A model generated the notes under the pieces. The model made no database searches. It saw only the letters and a program-made list of their open reading frames with translations, and was not told where the DNA came from. Of a DNA stretch of 64,000 nucleotides, positions 1 through 10,473 are shown one piece after another (positions within the stretch are counted from its first letter, which is position 1; the number at the start of each line of letters is the position of its first letter). The stretch is from Shinisaurus crocodilurus (Eukaryota; Chordata; Lepidosauria; Squamata; Shinisauridae): contig CM037880.1 of assembly GCA_021292165.1 (NCBI GenBank), forward strand, positions 29,729,636-29,793,635, written 5' to 3'. Position numbers and translations under genes: made by a program.

Positions 1-164
1 ATTCTTTTATTATAATGATTTCCAAGGAGATGCCTGCACAGCTGGTAACCGCCTCGCCTGATCTTTGAAGATGAAGTAGGAACAGAATACTTCCCATTTG
101 AAGCAAGAACAATATACAATGGCGCAAGCTAGGTAATTTTAGACTCTGGACTTAATAGTCTCCA

Positions 165-284
165 GGTGCAATTGTATGCAAGTTTAGACAGAGAAAAAGG
201 CCTACAACTCCCAGCTATGCTGGCTGGGGCATGCTGGGAGTTGTAGGACTTTTTTTTCTGTCTAAACCTGCATACAATTGCGCC
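165..284. repeat. Hairpin miniature element (palindromic repeat, copy 1)
   Basis: The two arms, about 165-191 and 258-284, are nearly perfect reverse complements. They carry the shared core TTTAGACAG, a T/A-rich run, and then ACTCCCAGC. Related copies lie near 8270 (split by an LTR), 14047, 22355 and 30600. It is a non-coding, hairpin-forming DNA element whose superfamily is not certain. Confidence 0.75.
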
Positions 285-706
285 CTCATTCTGCATTAGG
301 AGCTAGTCTTGTCTGCCTTAGGAGTCTTATTTGCTCCCAGAGTGCTCTGCTTGTACATCATCAATGAATTTACAAAGACGCTGTGAGACTCCAGTGTTCT
401 CACAGACAAAATCCAGTAGTTCTGCTCTTGGACTTCACACCACTCAGCTAAGTGGGATGGGCTTCACGGGTACACTGAGGCTACAACCTTAAACACACTT
501 ACTAGAGAGTAAGCCCCACTGAACACCATGGGACTTCTGAGTAAATATGCATAGGATTATACTGTGCATTAGGGTATGACAATTTTGCTCTGTGCATGTT
601 TCTTTTTTCCTGGCTTATCTTCTCTGTAAACCATTAATATCTGATTCTGAATTTTTAATAGAGTAAAAGCAACATACGTTATCGATCAGATTAATATCTG
701 ATCAAA
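285..706 (+). repeat. Interspersed repeat, left member of an inverted pair
   Basis: This stretch is the reverse complement of 11643-11778 plus 13737-14046, with only scattered differences. It begins directly next to the hairpin element at 165-284, and the right copy has the same neighbour in mirror order. It includes the widespread 'AGTAAGCCCCACTGAA / GGGACTTCTGAGTAAA / GCATAGGATT' type tail. No coding potential is seen. Confidence 0.75.
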
Positions 707-1455
707 TATCTTTTTAAAAAAACCCTTTATATGGCCATGTGTATTGCTTCAGTTGTGAAGCACACAACCAACATTTCTCTTCCAGTCCACATGATCTGCC
801 ATTCCATGATTTACAACTGCTTCTATATTCTTGATAGATTACAACAACAGCGTTTGCCAACCCCGATTAAAACAAAACAAAACTTTCAGCATGTGCAGTT
901 TTGCATTTTAGACTCACTGAAATCATAGCACCATCATGACGACAGGAATAAAATGGAGCTTGCTTCTGCTGCCCTCATTACCTGCTGCTCTCTGGGTGCT
1001 CATTGGGGACCCCCTGGACTTTGGGGCTCTGGACTTTGGCCCCAAGGTCCAACCTGAGCTGCACCACTGACAACATAATGTAGGCCAGTGATGCAAATTA
1101 ACTCCCCAGCACTGGCATTACAACCACCCTTGTTTGAAGTGCTCATGGGAAAGGGACAACCAGGGTAGTCTGTAAGAGGGAAAGAAAGCTCCACACCACG
1201 CCTCCAACAGATTTTATTTTCTGGGCGGACAGACCATAGAGCAAGACTTCTCCTAAAGATCTTAAATGGGTGCCTATAGATCTCAGGTGGGCAAGGTTGG
1301 CCACACTTATCCAAGCCCACCACCAGTGCATGATAACCACTGGGCAGGCAACAGTGTTCCTGCACCACTGCTGACACATGCCCTGCCCCCCTCCCACTTT
1401 AAGAACATATCCAGCTGGCTCAGTCTAGGAGCTGCCATTTTAATTTCCTACAATG
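707..1455. other. Unassigned intergenic DNA
   Basis: Only short chance reading frames on both strands are present. No repeat, exon or RNA gene was recognised. Confidence 0.5.
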
Positions 1456-1463
1456 CCTTACAG

Positions 1464-1600
1464 CTAGGGTGGGCAGAAGGTAGATCTCCAGATGTTTAGG
1501 GGGGGCAACTCCCAGAATCCCTTGCCAGCATCGCCAATGGTAAGGAATAATGGGAGCTGAAGTTCAAAACATCTGGAAATCTACTTTCTGCCCACTCCTG
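1464..1600. mobile_element. hAT-type miniature element (MITE)
   Basis: The ends are complementary (CTAGGGTGGGCAGAAGG... and ...TTTCTGCCCACTCCTG). The 8-bp flanks CCTTACAG (1456-1463) and CATTACAG (1601-1608) match at 7 of 8 bases, as expected for hAT target duplication. The interior is palindromic, and a similar element is at 21660-21796. Confidence 0.7.
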
Positions 1601-1763
1601 CATTACAGCAACTCTAAAGTTGAAATGCTGCTGGCTCCTAGCCGCCTGGCACCCTGTTGCTACTACCACTTGGTAAGCCTGCCAGGCCCCACTGAAGTTG
1701 GAGGGAGGCTACCAGAGGGCACTTTGGCAAGAGCCACCTCAAATCTAGAGCTTGACTTTGCAC

Positions 1764-1830
1764 TTACCTGAAAGTAAGACCCATTGAAGACAGTGGGACT
1801 TAGTTCTGAGTAAACATGTCCAGCATCCTT
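1764..1830. repeat. Fragment of the common 'AGTAAGACCCATTGAA...GGGACTTAGTTCTGAGTAAACATG' repeat
   Basis: It shares its wording with 490-580, 20707-20770, 33284-33393 and 42145-42235. The family is a very abundant amniote interspersed repeat whose exact class I cannot assign by eye. The remainder of 1609-2068 shows nothing recognisable. Confidence 0.5.
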
Positions 1831-2076
1831 GCTCTACCTCAGGCTTGAAGGCCAACTCCGGTTCCCCAGATGGCCATGCCCCAGCCAGGCGGTCTCCCGG
1901 CTTTTGTGCAGTTTTTTCCCCATTCTAAAAGGTTGACATGCCTCTCCTTAGGCTTAGTTACTAGCAGGAAGGGCTTTAAGCTAAAATACACTGGTATGTT
2001 TGGTCCTGCCCCTTTTGCCTTTGGCCCTGCACATCACTGGAATGCAGCCCTCAACCAAGAACATCTCTGAAACGAA

Positions 2077-2738
2077 CAGGGATGTTGAAGAGTCCTTGGT
2101 CTCGAGTCACGAGTCGAGTCACAAGTCTTTGGACCCGAGTCTGGAGTCCGAGTCCTTGGTCCAAAATGGTGACTCATGAGTCCCAAGTCACTCCCAAAGC
2201 TGACTCCACGAGTCCCTATTAAAATCAATGGGGGGGTTGGTTTTCCCAACAAAATAAGGCTACTTCAGATGTGTGGCTTAAATAAATTCTAGGCACAAGT
2301 GTGCCTTTTTATTTCAAGACTCTGCAACTGGTTTTGGCAAGAACAGACCAGGCAGACAAACCCAAAATAACCAGGCAGGCAGGGAACCCCAAAGCAGGCA
2401 GGCAGAGGTGTTTATCTTGGACAATTCAAACTGTGGAACTGGTTAAGAAGAGACCAGGCAGGCAGAGGAGGCAGGGAACCCCAAACAGGCAGGCAGAGGC
2501 AGCCAAACCCAAAATGTCTGAAAGGTTGCATTTTAGGAAAATGATTTTAAAAAATAAAATCTTTGCCGGCGATTGCACTTCTCTCCACTCCTTCTGGCAC
2601 AGCCCAGGGATGTTGAAGATTCCTTGGTCTCGAGTCGAGTCTCATTAAAAAATACTGGGACTCGAGTCTGACTCAAGTCAGAAGGGGGACTCAGTCCGAC
2701 TCACGAGTCGAGTCCTGGAGTCCGAGTCCCCATCCCTG
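2077..2738. mobile_element. hAT-type element made of GAGTC/GACTC-rich termini
   Basis: It opens with CAGGGATG and closes with CATCCCTG. Flanks GAAACGAA (2069-2076) and GAAATGAA (2739-2746) match at 7 of 8 bases. Both ends (2095-2210, 2625-2730) consist largely of reiterated GAGTC/GACTC pentamers, which makes them self-complementary. A second CCAGGGATGTTGAAG start occurs near 2605, so two copies may be fused. No transposase frame is present. Confidence 0.65.
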
Positions 2739-2869
2739 GAAATGAATTCAATTCTCGGGCTGAAAGAGGGTGGACAACTCTGATATAGAGGATATTACTG
2801 CCCATGAGGCAGACATTCAACTCGGAATTATCCTCAGACCACCGAGCTCCTCTGAAGCTACCTTTGCCT

Positions 2870-3140
2870 TCGATTCCAGTGTAATGAAGAATCTTCCAGA
2901 TTGTTGTTTAGAATTTCATGTGTAATTAGAAGTGAATGTTCTTCTCTATTTATCAATAATGCAGATTCAGCACAGCTCCTCCGCTGTTTGTGCTGCTATT
3001 ATTATGCAGCGCAATATGTTCACACTGACAACACAGCCCCCAGTTAATAATTTATCGCTGATCTGAATGAGTCTATCACACTGAGCAACGGCTTTAGTCG
3101 CAAAGCTTGTCGTTCAGTGTTTGCAGACAGGGCTGGATTA
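2870..3140. promoter_or_regulatory. Candidate conserved non-coding element
   Basis: This stretch has no match elsewhere in the window and none of the local repeat signatures. It is AT-rich, with homeodomain-type cores such as GTAATTAG and TTAATAATTTATCG. Conservation cannot be tested from one sequence, so this is only a nomination. Confidence 0.25.
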
Positions 3141-3427
3141 ATGATTATGTTCTGCTGTGTACCATTGGCTATAGTCTGAGCCATATTGGGTCCCATACTG
3201 CAAATGTAACCATTTGATTTTATGTTGCTCCCTGTTCACCATTCCATTAAATTCCTCATGGCTGCCATTCATATGGCATATCATATGAGTGGCCTGGATG
3301 GATCAAATCTGCAGCTCCTCCTGCCTCCTCCATCTAGAGCAGGGATTCTCAACCTGGGGCCATATGGCCCCCCGGGCCCCCAGGATATTCCATGGGGGCC
3401 ACAGGTGAAAATCACGTAAAAGGGGGC

Positions 3428-4860
3428 CAGGGCCGGATTAAGAGCATTATGGGCCTGGTGCTGAGGATTTTGGTGAGCCTTTTTATGGAAATAAATAAAA
3501 TGAAGACGCAATTTTATATTAAAACAAACTAAATGCAGGAAGTCTCTGCTGGGAACTCTTGGGGATCCTTGTCAGGCCCCAACCTTGAGAGAGGAACAGC
3601 ACCAAGCCCTACAAAGGAATAATTGCGCTGAGCATAATTCTGTTTGTAGAATCTGCCCCTTTAAAGCAAAACAGTCGTTCCAGCCCAGCTGAAGAGAGCT
3701 CCAGCCGGCCTTCTCCTGGAGTGACAGCCACCCACCCGTACCGGGTGGAGAAGAAAGGGGCCATTATGTTCCCCACCAACACCACCCTCTGAGGACAGAG
3801 AAATAAACATATAGAGAAGAAGGGCCATTTTATCCTTTAAGAAATCAGGGGGGGGGGGTCTGTAGCCCAATTCTGGCATAAAGAAAGGGGACGGGGAGAG
3901 ACCCCCTTCTGCAGCTGGCAGGGTGACCACTGAAGCCCACCTGCTCCCTGGGTGCCCACCTACCCACCCCTCTCCAAAAGCGGGGGTGGGGGCAACCAGC
4001 CGGCATCAGCATGAGCTTTGCAAAACCTTATGTAAGCTGCCTACGGGTCGGGGGTGGGTGGGTTGCCTGCCTTTGTTCCAGCCCCCTGCCCAGGGCTCCT
4101 GCGGGCGTCGTCGCGAGGTTGCCGCCGCCACCTCCTGCCGCCGCCGCCGCACGGGCCAGGATCGGGCCTGCGCCGGCTCACCTGCCCGCCCGCCACCTGC
4201 CTGCGCTGCCGGGCTCAGGCTCCTGCCCTCGCCCATTCACCTGGCGCCGGCTGCAGCGCCGCGTCCGTCCAGCCCGCCCTCCTCGTGCACCTGCCCGCCC
4301 GCCCGCAAGCACCACCCGCGAGGCGCCCCACAGATGCCCTGGTCCCGCCCCCTCCCCTGCTCTGCTGTGCCCAGGAGGCGGGGGCTCCTCGCCCGGCTTC
4401 CTCCCCCGGCACAGCCTTGCGATCACCGCACCTCCTCGCCACCCTGCAGATGCATCCTGCGTGGGGGGGCGGGGGGCGCCTGGATCCCCGCCTCCTGGCT
4501 GCAGCTCGTGCGCCCCGGCCTGCTCCGCCCATCAGTGCATCTGCCCCTCCCCGGGGAGCCACACGGCGGAGCCTTCAGCCTGGTGCATGATGGGACTCGT
4601 AGTTCCGGGCTTCCTTCGCCGGGAAATGCAGCCCCCGCCCGGCCTGGCCCCGGCGGGAAGAGCCGCCACCGCCGCCGCCTGCACCGCCGCCGCAAGGGAG
4701 CCACTGCCTGGCGTCTCGACGCAAGGGCAAGTGCAGCAGCGGCAGCGGCAGCAGGCGGCGGCGCGGCTCGGGCGAGTGGGCACTGCCGGGCCTGTGGGCC
4801 TATTTTGTGGTAGAGGCCTGGAGCTGCAGCTCCAGTAGCCCCTATCTTAATCCGGCCCTG
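3428..4860. mobile_element. Nested hAT-type TIR element with CpG-rich cargo
   Basis: There is a perfect 16-bp inverted repeat, CAGGGCCGGATTAAGA at 3428-3443 and its reverse complement at 4845-4860. An exact 8-bp TSD AAGGGGGC flanks it (3420-3427, 4861-4868) inside the older hAT. Positions 3440-3900 are ordinary AT/GC-mixed sequence and about 3950-4800 is extremely GC- and CpG-rich. Long open frames in this part on both strands are a by-product of GC content. No transposase is visible. The cargo resembles captured host promoter DNA. Confidence 0.85.
3950..4800. promoter_or_regulatory. CpG-island-like cargo inside the nested element
   Basis: It is dense in CpG and GCC/CGC trinucleotides, quite unlike the flanks. 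At 4585-4603 it contains GCATGATGGGACTCGTAGT, the reverse complement of a close match to the ZNF143/THAP11 (SBS) promoter motif ACTACAAnTCCCA..ATGC. Such motifs are typical of housekeeping promoters, but related 'GGGAGTTGTAGT' words also occur in local miniature elements. Promoter activity is inferred only. Confidence 0.4.
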
Positions 4861-4918
4861 AAGGGGGCCCACAGCATGAGATTAGGGGGGCACAGAGAGA
4901 AGTGAAGAAAACAGAGAA

Positions 4919-5179
4919 GTGACCGAGAAAAGAAAACAGAAAAGAAAAGAAAACAGAGAAGTGTTTCCACAGCTTTGGGATAAAGCAAAATTGTTTTTCA
5001 TCGCATTTCCTACTTCGTATTTGGTAGAATCAGGTTTCAGTCGTGTGAATTATTTACTAAACCTAACGCGGAACCGCCTTAACATAATGGACAAAGGTGA
5101 TCTTCGGTTATCCCTCACAGCAATAGAACCGGATATTAAAAAGCTTGTTTCTGGTCATCAAGCACAAGGGTCACATTGA
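4919..5179 (+). pseudogene. hAT transposase, C-terminal dimerisation-region remnant
   Basis: The frame encodes about 80 residues ending at TGA 5177-5179. It contains FPTSYLVESGFSRVN, LTRNRLNIMDKGDLRLSL and EPDIKKL. This is the hATC region of the ZBED5/FAM200/SCAND3-like group of hAT transposases, which mediates dimerisation in intact enzymes. There is no ATG at the start of the frame, and the BED finger and RNase-H-like catalytic core are absent, so it cannot act as a transposase. It lies just downstream of the nested element, within the same hAT copy. Confidence 0.8.
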
Positions 5180-5386
5180 TCGAGAAATCCTTAAGTAAAG
5201 TATAAATTTTTATTTAATTATTGTATTTTGTATAAATTATAAAAATTACAATAAAACATGTTCTATTTACAAACAAAACATTTAAATAGCTACCTTTCTA
5301 CCGGTAGGACAGGGGGGGCCACAGGAAGGAAACAAGGTCGGAAGGGGGCCACACTCGGAAAAAAGTTGAGAAACACTGATCTAGAG

Positions 5387-6370
5387 CAGGGGTGGACAAC
5401 CTCGGGAGGTCCAGGGGCAAATTTCACCCCCTGCAGGCCACACCTCCTCCCCTGCAGACAAATATATATGTAAAATATATGTTAAAATATGTATTTTTAA
5501 AAAAGCATCTGGAGTGGCTATATGGAGGGCCCAAAGGGTCCAAATTAGCTTGTTTCACTGAAAGGGCCCATTCAGTGGTGCTGTTATCACCTGAAGTCTG
5601 AGACCCCACAGCCTAGGGGGCACCCAGCAGGCCCCCAAACAACACCAGAGAGGCAGCAGCACTCTGTCACATGCCTAAGTGCTGTGCCCGCAGCTGATGT
5701 TACAACCATGCACCATTTCAATTGAGATAATTTCCCCAGAGCAAGCTAAGCCAATCAGATCCACCTTTGGGGCCACACAGCCAAGAAGGGCACTGGAGGA
5801 TTGTGGGAGCATGCCCAGGCCCCCCAGGCCTGCTCTCTCGCCGCTATGGGTGCCCTCACTGGCCCCCTGCCCCAAAAGGCTATGCCTGATTGGCTAAGCT
5901 TACTGTCACTCTCGCTCTGGAGAAAATAATTAATTAAAATGGCACATAGCTGTATCCTTGGAGTTGGATGGCAGAGTGCTTTGCCTACTTTGCCTGTCAG
6001 CCAGCCAGGGATGGATGGATGGAAGGAGAGTGCCACCATTACTGCCACCCAGAGGTTAATAGAAAAATGGGCAGTGATGGCAGGGAGGGAGGAAAGGAAG
6101 GAAGGAAGGGAGAGCACCGCCACTGTTGCCCAAAGATTAAAAAAAGAGGGGGCAGCAGTGGAAGGCAGGCAGGAAGCGAGAGAATTGTGACCCACTGCCT
6201 AACAAAAGTTACACAAAGAAACAAACCCAAGTTGGCCAGCGCTATGAGGGTCCCTTGGAAGGCACCTAACCCAGGGGCCCTTCAAACCTGGCAGTGCTTC
6301 TGTGACTGCAGCTCCTTCTGTCTCATCCCTCCAGAGCAGGAGGGATGAGACATACCGAGCCAGCATGGCT
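5387..6370. other. Unassigned intergenic DNA with GGAAG/GGGA-rich tract
   Basis: It starts with CAGGGGTGGACAACCTCG directly after the TSD of the preceding hAT, so another miniature element may begin here, but no partner end was found. 6005-6180 is purine-rich simple sequence. No gene is supported. Confidence 0.4.
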
Positions 6371-6374
6371 AAGG

Positions 6375-6435
6375 GCAAGGGATTCTGGGAGCTGTAGTCC
6401 AGCAACATCTGGGGACCCAAGGTTGGAGAGCCCTG
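6375..6435. repeat. Half copy of the 'AACATCTGGGGACCCAAGGTTGGAGAGCCCTG' miniature element
   Basis: It matches the right half of the complete palindromic element at 54479-54614, including the CCCAAGGTTGGAGAGCCCTG terminus. The left half has been lost or diverged. Confidence 0.6.
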
Positions 6436-6599
6436 CTCCAGAGGGAACAGCCTGAAACCTGGAGTGTCATCCACTGCCAGGGACCAAAAGAGGCTGCCAT
6501 CCATACCCCCAAATATCCCTATTCTAATTTTGTGCCTCTGTGTTGATTTTAATTACAAGCCTCTCTGGGAGATGCTCTTGGGAGATACTCTGGGAGATA

Positions 6600-6750
6600 C
6601 TCATTTGTTAGTCTTTGTGGTGCCACAAGACTCCTTGTTATTTTTGTTGTAACTGATGATAACACTTCATACATCAGATGAAGTGGACTGTTGTCCATGA
6701 AACCTTATGCCATAATAAATGGCATAATACATTTTAGTCTTTAAGGTGTT
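6600..6750. repeat. Amniote interspersed repeat fragment
   Basis: It contains TTAGTCTTTGTGGTGCCACAAG and CATCAGATGAAGTGGACTG...TTATGCCATAATAAA, wording seen widely in reptile genomes as a SINE/LINE tail. A related piece occurs at about 7795-7900. The family name is not asserted. Confidence 0.45.
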
Positions 6751-7069
6751 ATTTTTCCATCAGGAAAATAGTTGATAAAAGATACAACTTGCCATTGAGA
6801 GCTTGCATAAGAGCATGCTTAAGGCTTTTTTTCTGTCAAGGCTCCTCTGCATTTAATGCAGCCCAGCATACAGAAATCTGGCAGGTGCAACATTTTCCAT
6901 CACTTCATCTCTATGTGGGGGCTGGGGCGGGGGATCAGTCTCTAAACAAAAGCTCTGCAAGGAAAAAAAAAGTTGGCACTCCTAGAGTGTCCTTGGGATT
7001 TCTACAAGTAACCTCCTCAACATGTTACAAGAGAGGGGAACAATTGATTCTGTAGAACTCCAGAGGTGG

Positions 7070-7145
7070 GTTTCGCCCAGAGATGGGGATGATGGGAGTT
7101 GTAGTCCAGCATATCTGGAGGGCACCAGGTTGGGGAAGGCTGGAC
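7070..7145. repeat. Miniature-element half (GATGGGAGTTGTAGTCCAGC...ACCAGGTTGGGGAAGGCTG)
   Basis: Its wording is shared with 22485-22618 and, in part, 11020-11095. These are halves or copies of a palindromic element. Other parts of 6751-8265 show nothing else that I can name. Confidence 0.5.
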
Positions 7146-8269
7146 TAAGGAGCTGCAGAACTCTGCTCTCATTGATCCAAACATTTTCAAATGTGTCTTT
7201 CACCTTCTCCAGCAATCCAAATTATTTTCAGTGTCTTACAGTGAAGCTCTCTCATTTCAGTAATAAAACGGGGTTGCCAACTGACCACAAAACTGGTTTA
7301 ACCTGCTCTTGCGCAGCTGGATGTGCAGAAATCAGCAGGTGAGGTTTTTCACAGCATGGACATAAATGTAATCTCTGGTAACACCAGCACATCAAGCTGC
7401 TGTTGAAAATACAAGAGTGGGTCTGTTTCTGCCAGTGCATCGGATGTTACAATTTACTGTTGAAATAATCATACTGGTGCTTATTTTTAGTATTCCTCCC
7501 ACACACTCTCACTTAAAAGGCCGTGAAGCAGCTCTACCCAGGCATGCTATTCCACTTAGACAGTAGCATCTCTGGCATTGCCGGTCACCTGAAAGCTCTC
7601 ATCCACATCCCATATTTCTTTAAATGTATCATTCTTTCTAACAATCTTTTGACTAAACCTTGTCTGTAAGACTAGAAATAAATGAAATGCAGATGCTACC
7701 CGGTAGGGAGCCTTGTTTACATTCCACAATCTGACAGTGTACTCTTTGGACTGGATAATAAAACATCCAAAAATCATCCAATACTTTAAAGGATTCCAGA
7801 CTCAAGCACCACATCCAGTAGCACCTTTCAGAAGAGTAGTCAGGTTAGTCTGTTGTTCCAAAAAGAACGGGTCCTGGGCCACTACTAAACTTTATTGTGG
7901 CATAGATCCAGTAGCATTACCTTTGTTGGCAAGTTGTTTTCATTTTCTAGCAAGGATGATGGAAGTTATAGTCCAATACAGCTGGAGGGCACCAGGTTGG
8001 TTTACATAGAAATGTATGCCATGCAATGTGTAATTGGCGTATCCTGGAAATATCCCCCATATTTCCATAGGTGAAAATGACACAACCAAGTATTCTCTAG
8101 CCCAGGGATGTTGAACCTCTTTCAGCCTGAGGTGGTGGGGCCGGGGGGGGGGGGCACTGGGCGAGCAGGCGTTTCCGGCTGCTTTGCTCCGGATCCCGCC
8201 CCCCCGCACGAGGGGTGTGTGCTAAATATCTGATTTTGCCTAGGCCGCCAAACTGCCTTGCACCGGTCC

Positions 8270-9476
8270 TGTTTAGTCAGAAAAAAGGCTGGCTGGGGCA
8301 TGCTGAGAGTTGCAGGCCTTTTTTCTGTCTAAAGATGTGTGGAGGAAGAGGGTGGGCTGGCTGACCCGCCAGACTCCCACCCTTTCCTACTCCAAAGGAA
8401 ACCCAGCACTTGCCACCATGTGGCCCGGAAGGGGGGGCTGGCTGACCCGCCACCACCCCACCCTTGCCTACTGGCAAAGGAACCAAGACCCTCTGAGATC
8501 TCAAGATACCAGACTGCCAGCCTCAGCTGTCTGCAATCCTACTTGGATCTCTGTTTAGGGACTCGCCTTCCATTTCTGTAACCTGGATTTAGATACTGAA
8601 CTCACAGAGCACTACAAAACCCATGTGGGGTAAAACCAAACAAGGTTTATTCCTGGTAGCATCTTACAACAAGATTAGGGAAATAAGAGAAGCACACAAT
8701 ATAGAGAGACACTTTGGTACACAGTAAAGCTACAAAACAATAAAACCTGATTCCTTAAGATCTCTCAGGCATACACACCTGTTACCTGAGGGTATTCTCT
8801 TCAAGGGTTAAATCCAGCACAGCCTTGCCGCCCGATGGAGAATTACCACACCTACCCGAAGGTCCGGGATGGGTAAACTCCTACAAGGCTTGCCTTTACC
8901 AGAGCCTTCAAACCAGCCAATTTTAGCCAGGGGCTGCCTGGGGTCGATTCCTGAGGGGCCCCCCCCTAAAGGCTTGGGGCCCTCGCCGGCGCGCTGCCAT
9001 GGTCCCAACCTGGCACGCTACCAAAAGACTGACCAAGAACAAAGGCTACACATGGGGAAATAGCTCTTCCCCCTCCCCCTTTCTGTAGCTTTCCTGCCTT
9101 CAGCCAATCAATTTGAATTTCACCTGGCCATGCAGGGGGAGGGAAACTGGCCAGGCAGGGGAAAGGGAACTCGTGAGTCATGGCTTGAACTATGCATATG
9201 AATGCCCTCAGCCTGGCTCCTCCAGACCTCCAGACGCCAGGCCCCATCCCATGTTCCATGCACCTTTTGCTTCCTCCCAGCCCCCACCTGGTTTACTCAT
9301 GAGGAGGCGTGTGTGTGTGTGTTTGTTCCTGCATGCATGCATGCAGGAACCCTAAAAACTATTTTCTCTGCACGCTAACTATGCACACCCCACCCCAGCC
9401 GGTTCACACATGAGGTGTGTGTGTGTACCCGCAAAGGCTCGTTTCTCCACAAGATGCATTGGATTGCACCCTTAAC
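8270..9476. repeat. Hairpin miniature element (copy 2), split by a solo LTR
   Basis: 8270-8337 carries the GGCTGGGGCATGC and TTTTTTCTGTCTAAA arm of the hairpin family. Its missing end, AGATGCATTGGATTGCACCCTTAA, resumes at 9452 directly after the LTR. The hairpin was therefore present before the LTR inserted. Confidence 0.7.
8338..9451 (-). mobile_element. Solo LTR of an LTR retrotransposon
   Basis: It is 1114 bp, with ends TGTGGAGG (8338) and CTCCACA (9451), flanked by the exact 5-bp duplication AGATG (8333-8337, 9452-9456). On the minus strand the AATAAA signal and the downstream words GGTTTTACCCCACA and CCAAAGTGTCTC match the LTR at 15724-16462, so the two belong to related families. No gag/pol sequence adjoins it. 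Gypsy versus endogenous retrovirus origin is not resolved. Confidence 0.8.
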
Positions 9477-9890
9477 TCAGGAACCAACCCCTTTGCACAC
9501 ATTTTAGAGCATCAACGAATAGCTTAGACATACAGCACACTTTGGCAGTACCTTCTGCCTGTCATCTGAAATCTTCTGCTTTAAAATGAACTCAGACATG
9601 CTCAGATTTATCTGTTGCAAGAAGTAAATATCAGGCCAAATAGAAAATGAATTCAATATGCCTATATATTTCAAGTAGAATTTAAAACGTTCTTTAAAAA
9701 TCACAACTTTCCCATGCTTACAAAAAGCAAACCAAATCATTTTGCAGTCGCTCTAAGAAATGTTCAATCCAAAACTTGTTTTTTGCATTAGAAGGTTTGA
9801 CGCATCCACTATATTTGAGGAGGCTGAGAGGAGGGAGAAGAGAGAGAGCGCAGGGCCATTCCACCAGCCCAGCCAGGAGTATTAATTAAT
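9477..9890. other. Unassigned intergenic DNA
   Basis: There is no recognisable repeat or exon. The sequence is AT-rich with short chance frames. Confidence 0.4.
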
Positions 9891-9895
9891 ATTCC

Positions 9896-10048
9896 CCCTT
9901 CTTCCCTCCCCATTCCTTTTTCCTTGTGTGTCGTGTCTTTTTAGATTGTAAACCTGCGGGCAGGGACTGTCTTGTTAATTGCTGTAAACCACCCAGAGAG
10001 CTTCAGCTATTGGGCGGTATAAAAATGAAATAAATAAATAAATAAAAT
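9896..10048 (+). repeat. L2/CR1-type LINE 3' tail
   Basis: It contains TGTGTCGTGTCTTTTTAGATTGTAAACC, then GGGCAGGGACTG and TATTGGGCGGTATAAAAATGAAATAAATAAATAA. The terminal (AAATA)n and the 'GGCGGTATAAAA' ending are typical of LINE-type tails in lizards. A second copy of the first half is at 29165-29290. Confidence 0.55.
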
Positions 10049-10069
10049 ATTTGGGCTGTGATGAAAATA

Positions 10070-10330
10070 TCTGCCTTTGTTGTCTGCTGTTGTTGTTTTT
10101 CTCCACCATCTATGCTGTGCACAAACAAGTGAGAACCATTCTATTCCAATCATTTTTCTTACATTATGCGCAGAGCAAAGACAGCATGGTTTTCCTTACA
10201 TTCACATTAGCCGCAGCTAAAGACAATTAGAGGGAACAACTAGAATAGATTAGGAGCAAATTAACTCTGCTGCAACATTGTCGGAGCCTCTTGGCACAAA
10301 ACTACATTGCATTTGACAGTGGGGATGGTG
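10070..10330. promoter_or_regulatory. Candidate conserved non-coding element
   Basis: It has no internal copies and no TIR or poly-A signature. It carries words such as GACAATTAGAGGGAACAA and GCAAATTAACTCTGCTGC that look constrained rather than repetitive. It can only be tested by cross-species alignment. Confidence 0.25.
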
Positions 10331-10473
10331 ATATTTTTTTTACTGTGCTAGCACATTTGGCCCAACATGTTGAATTATAACATAAACAGCTTCTTTGGAA
10401 GAAATAATCATAGTTGGTTATTCTTCTGCAGGAGTTGCATAGAGCCTACCTCTTAATCCATTGCAATATATGG

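Larger units (their letters stand above)
3340..5378 (+). mobile_element. hAT transposon remnant interrupted by a second TIR element
   Basis: The ends are CAGGGATTCTCAAC (3340) and GTTGAGAAACACTG (to 5378), which are inverted repeats with two mismatches. An exact 8-bp TSD ATCTAGAG flanks it (3332-3339, 5379-5386). Without the nested element at 3428-4860 it is about 600 bp and keeps only the C-terminal transposase region (about 4919-5179). It is therefore an internally deleted, non-autonomous copy. The same terminal motif reappears in the element at 55044-55389. Confidence 0.85.

Noticed and set aside
3923..4838. Overlapping open frames of 275-296 codons in the GC-rich cargo (3923-4813, 4011-4838 and minus-strand frames)
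   Set aside because: Low stop-codon density in GC-rich DNA explains open frames in all six phases. The products are Pro/Ala/Arg-rich with no domain.
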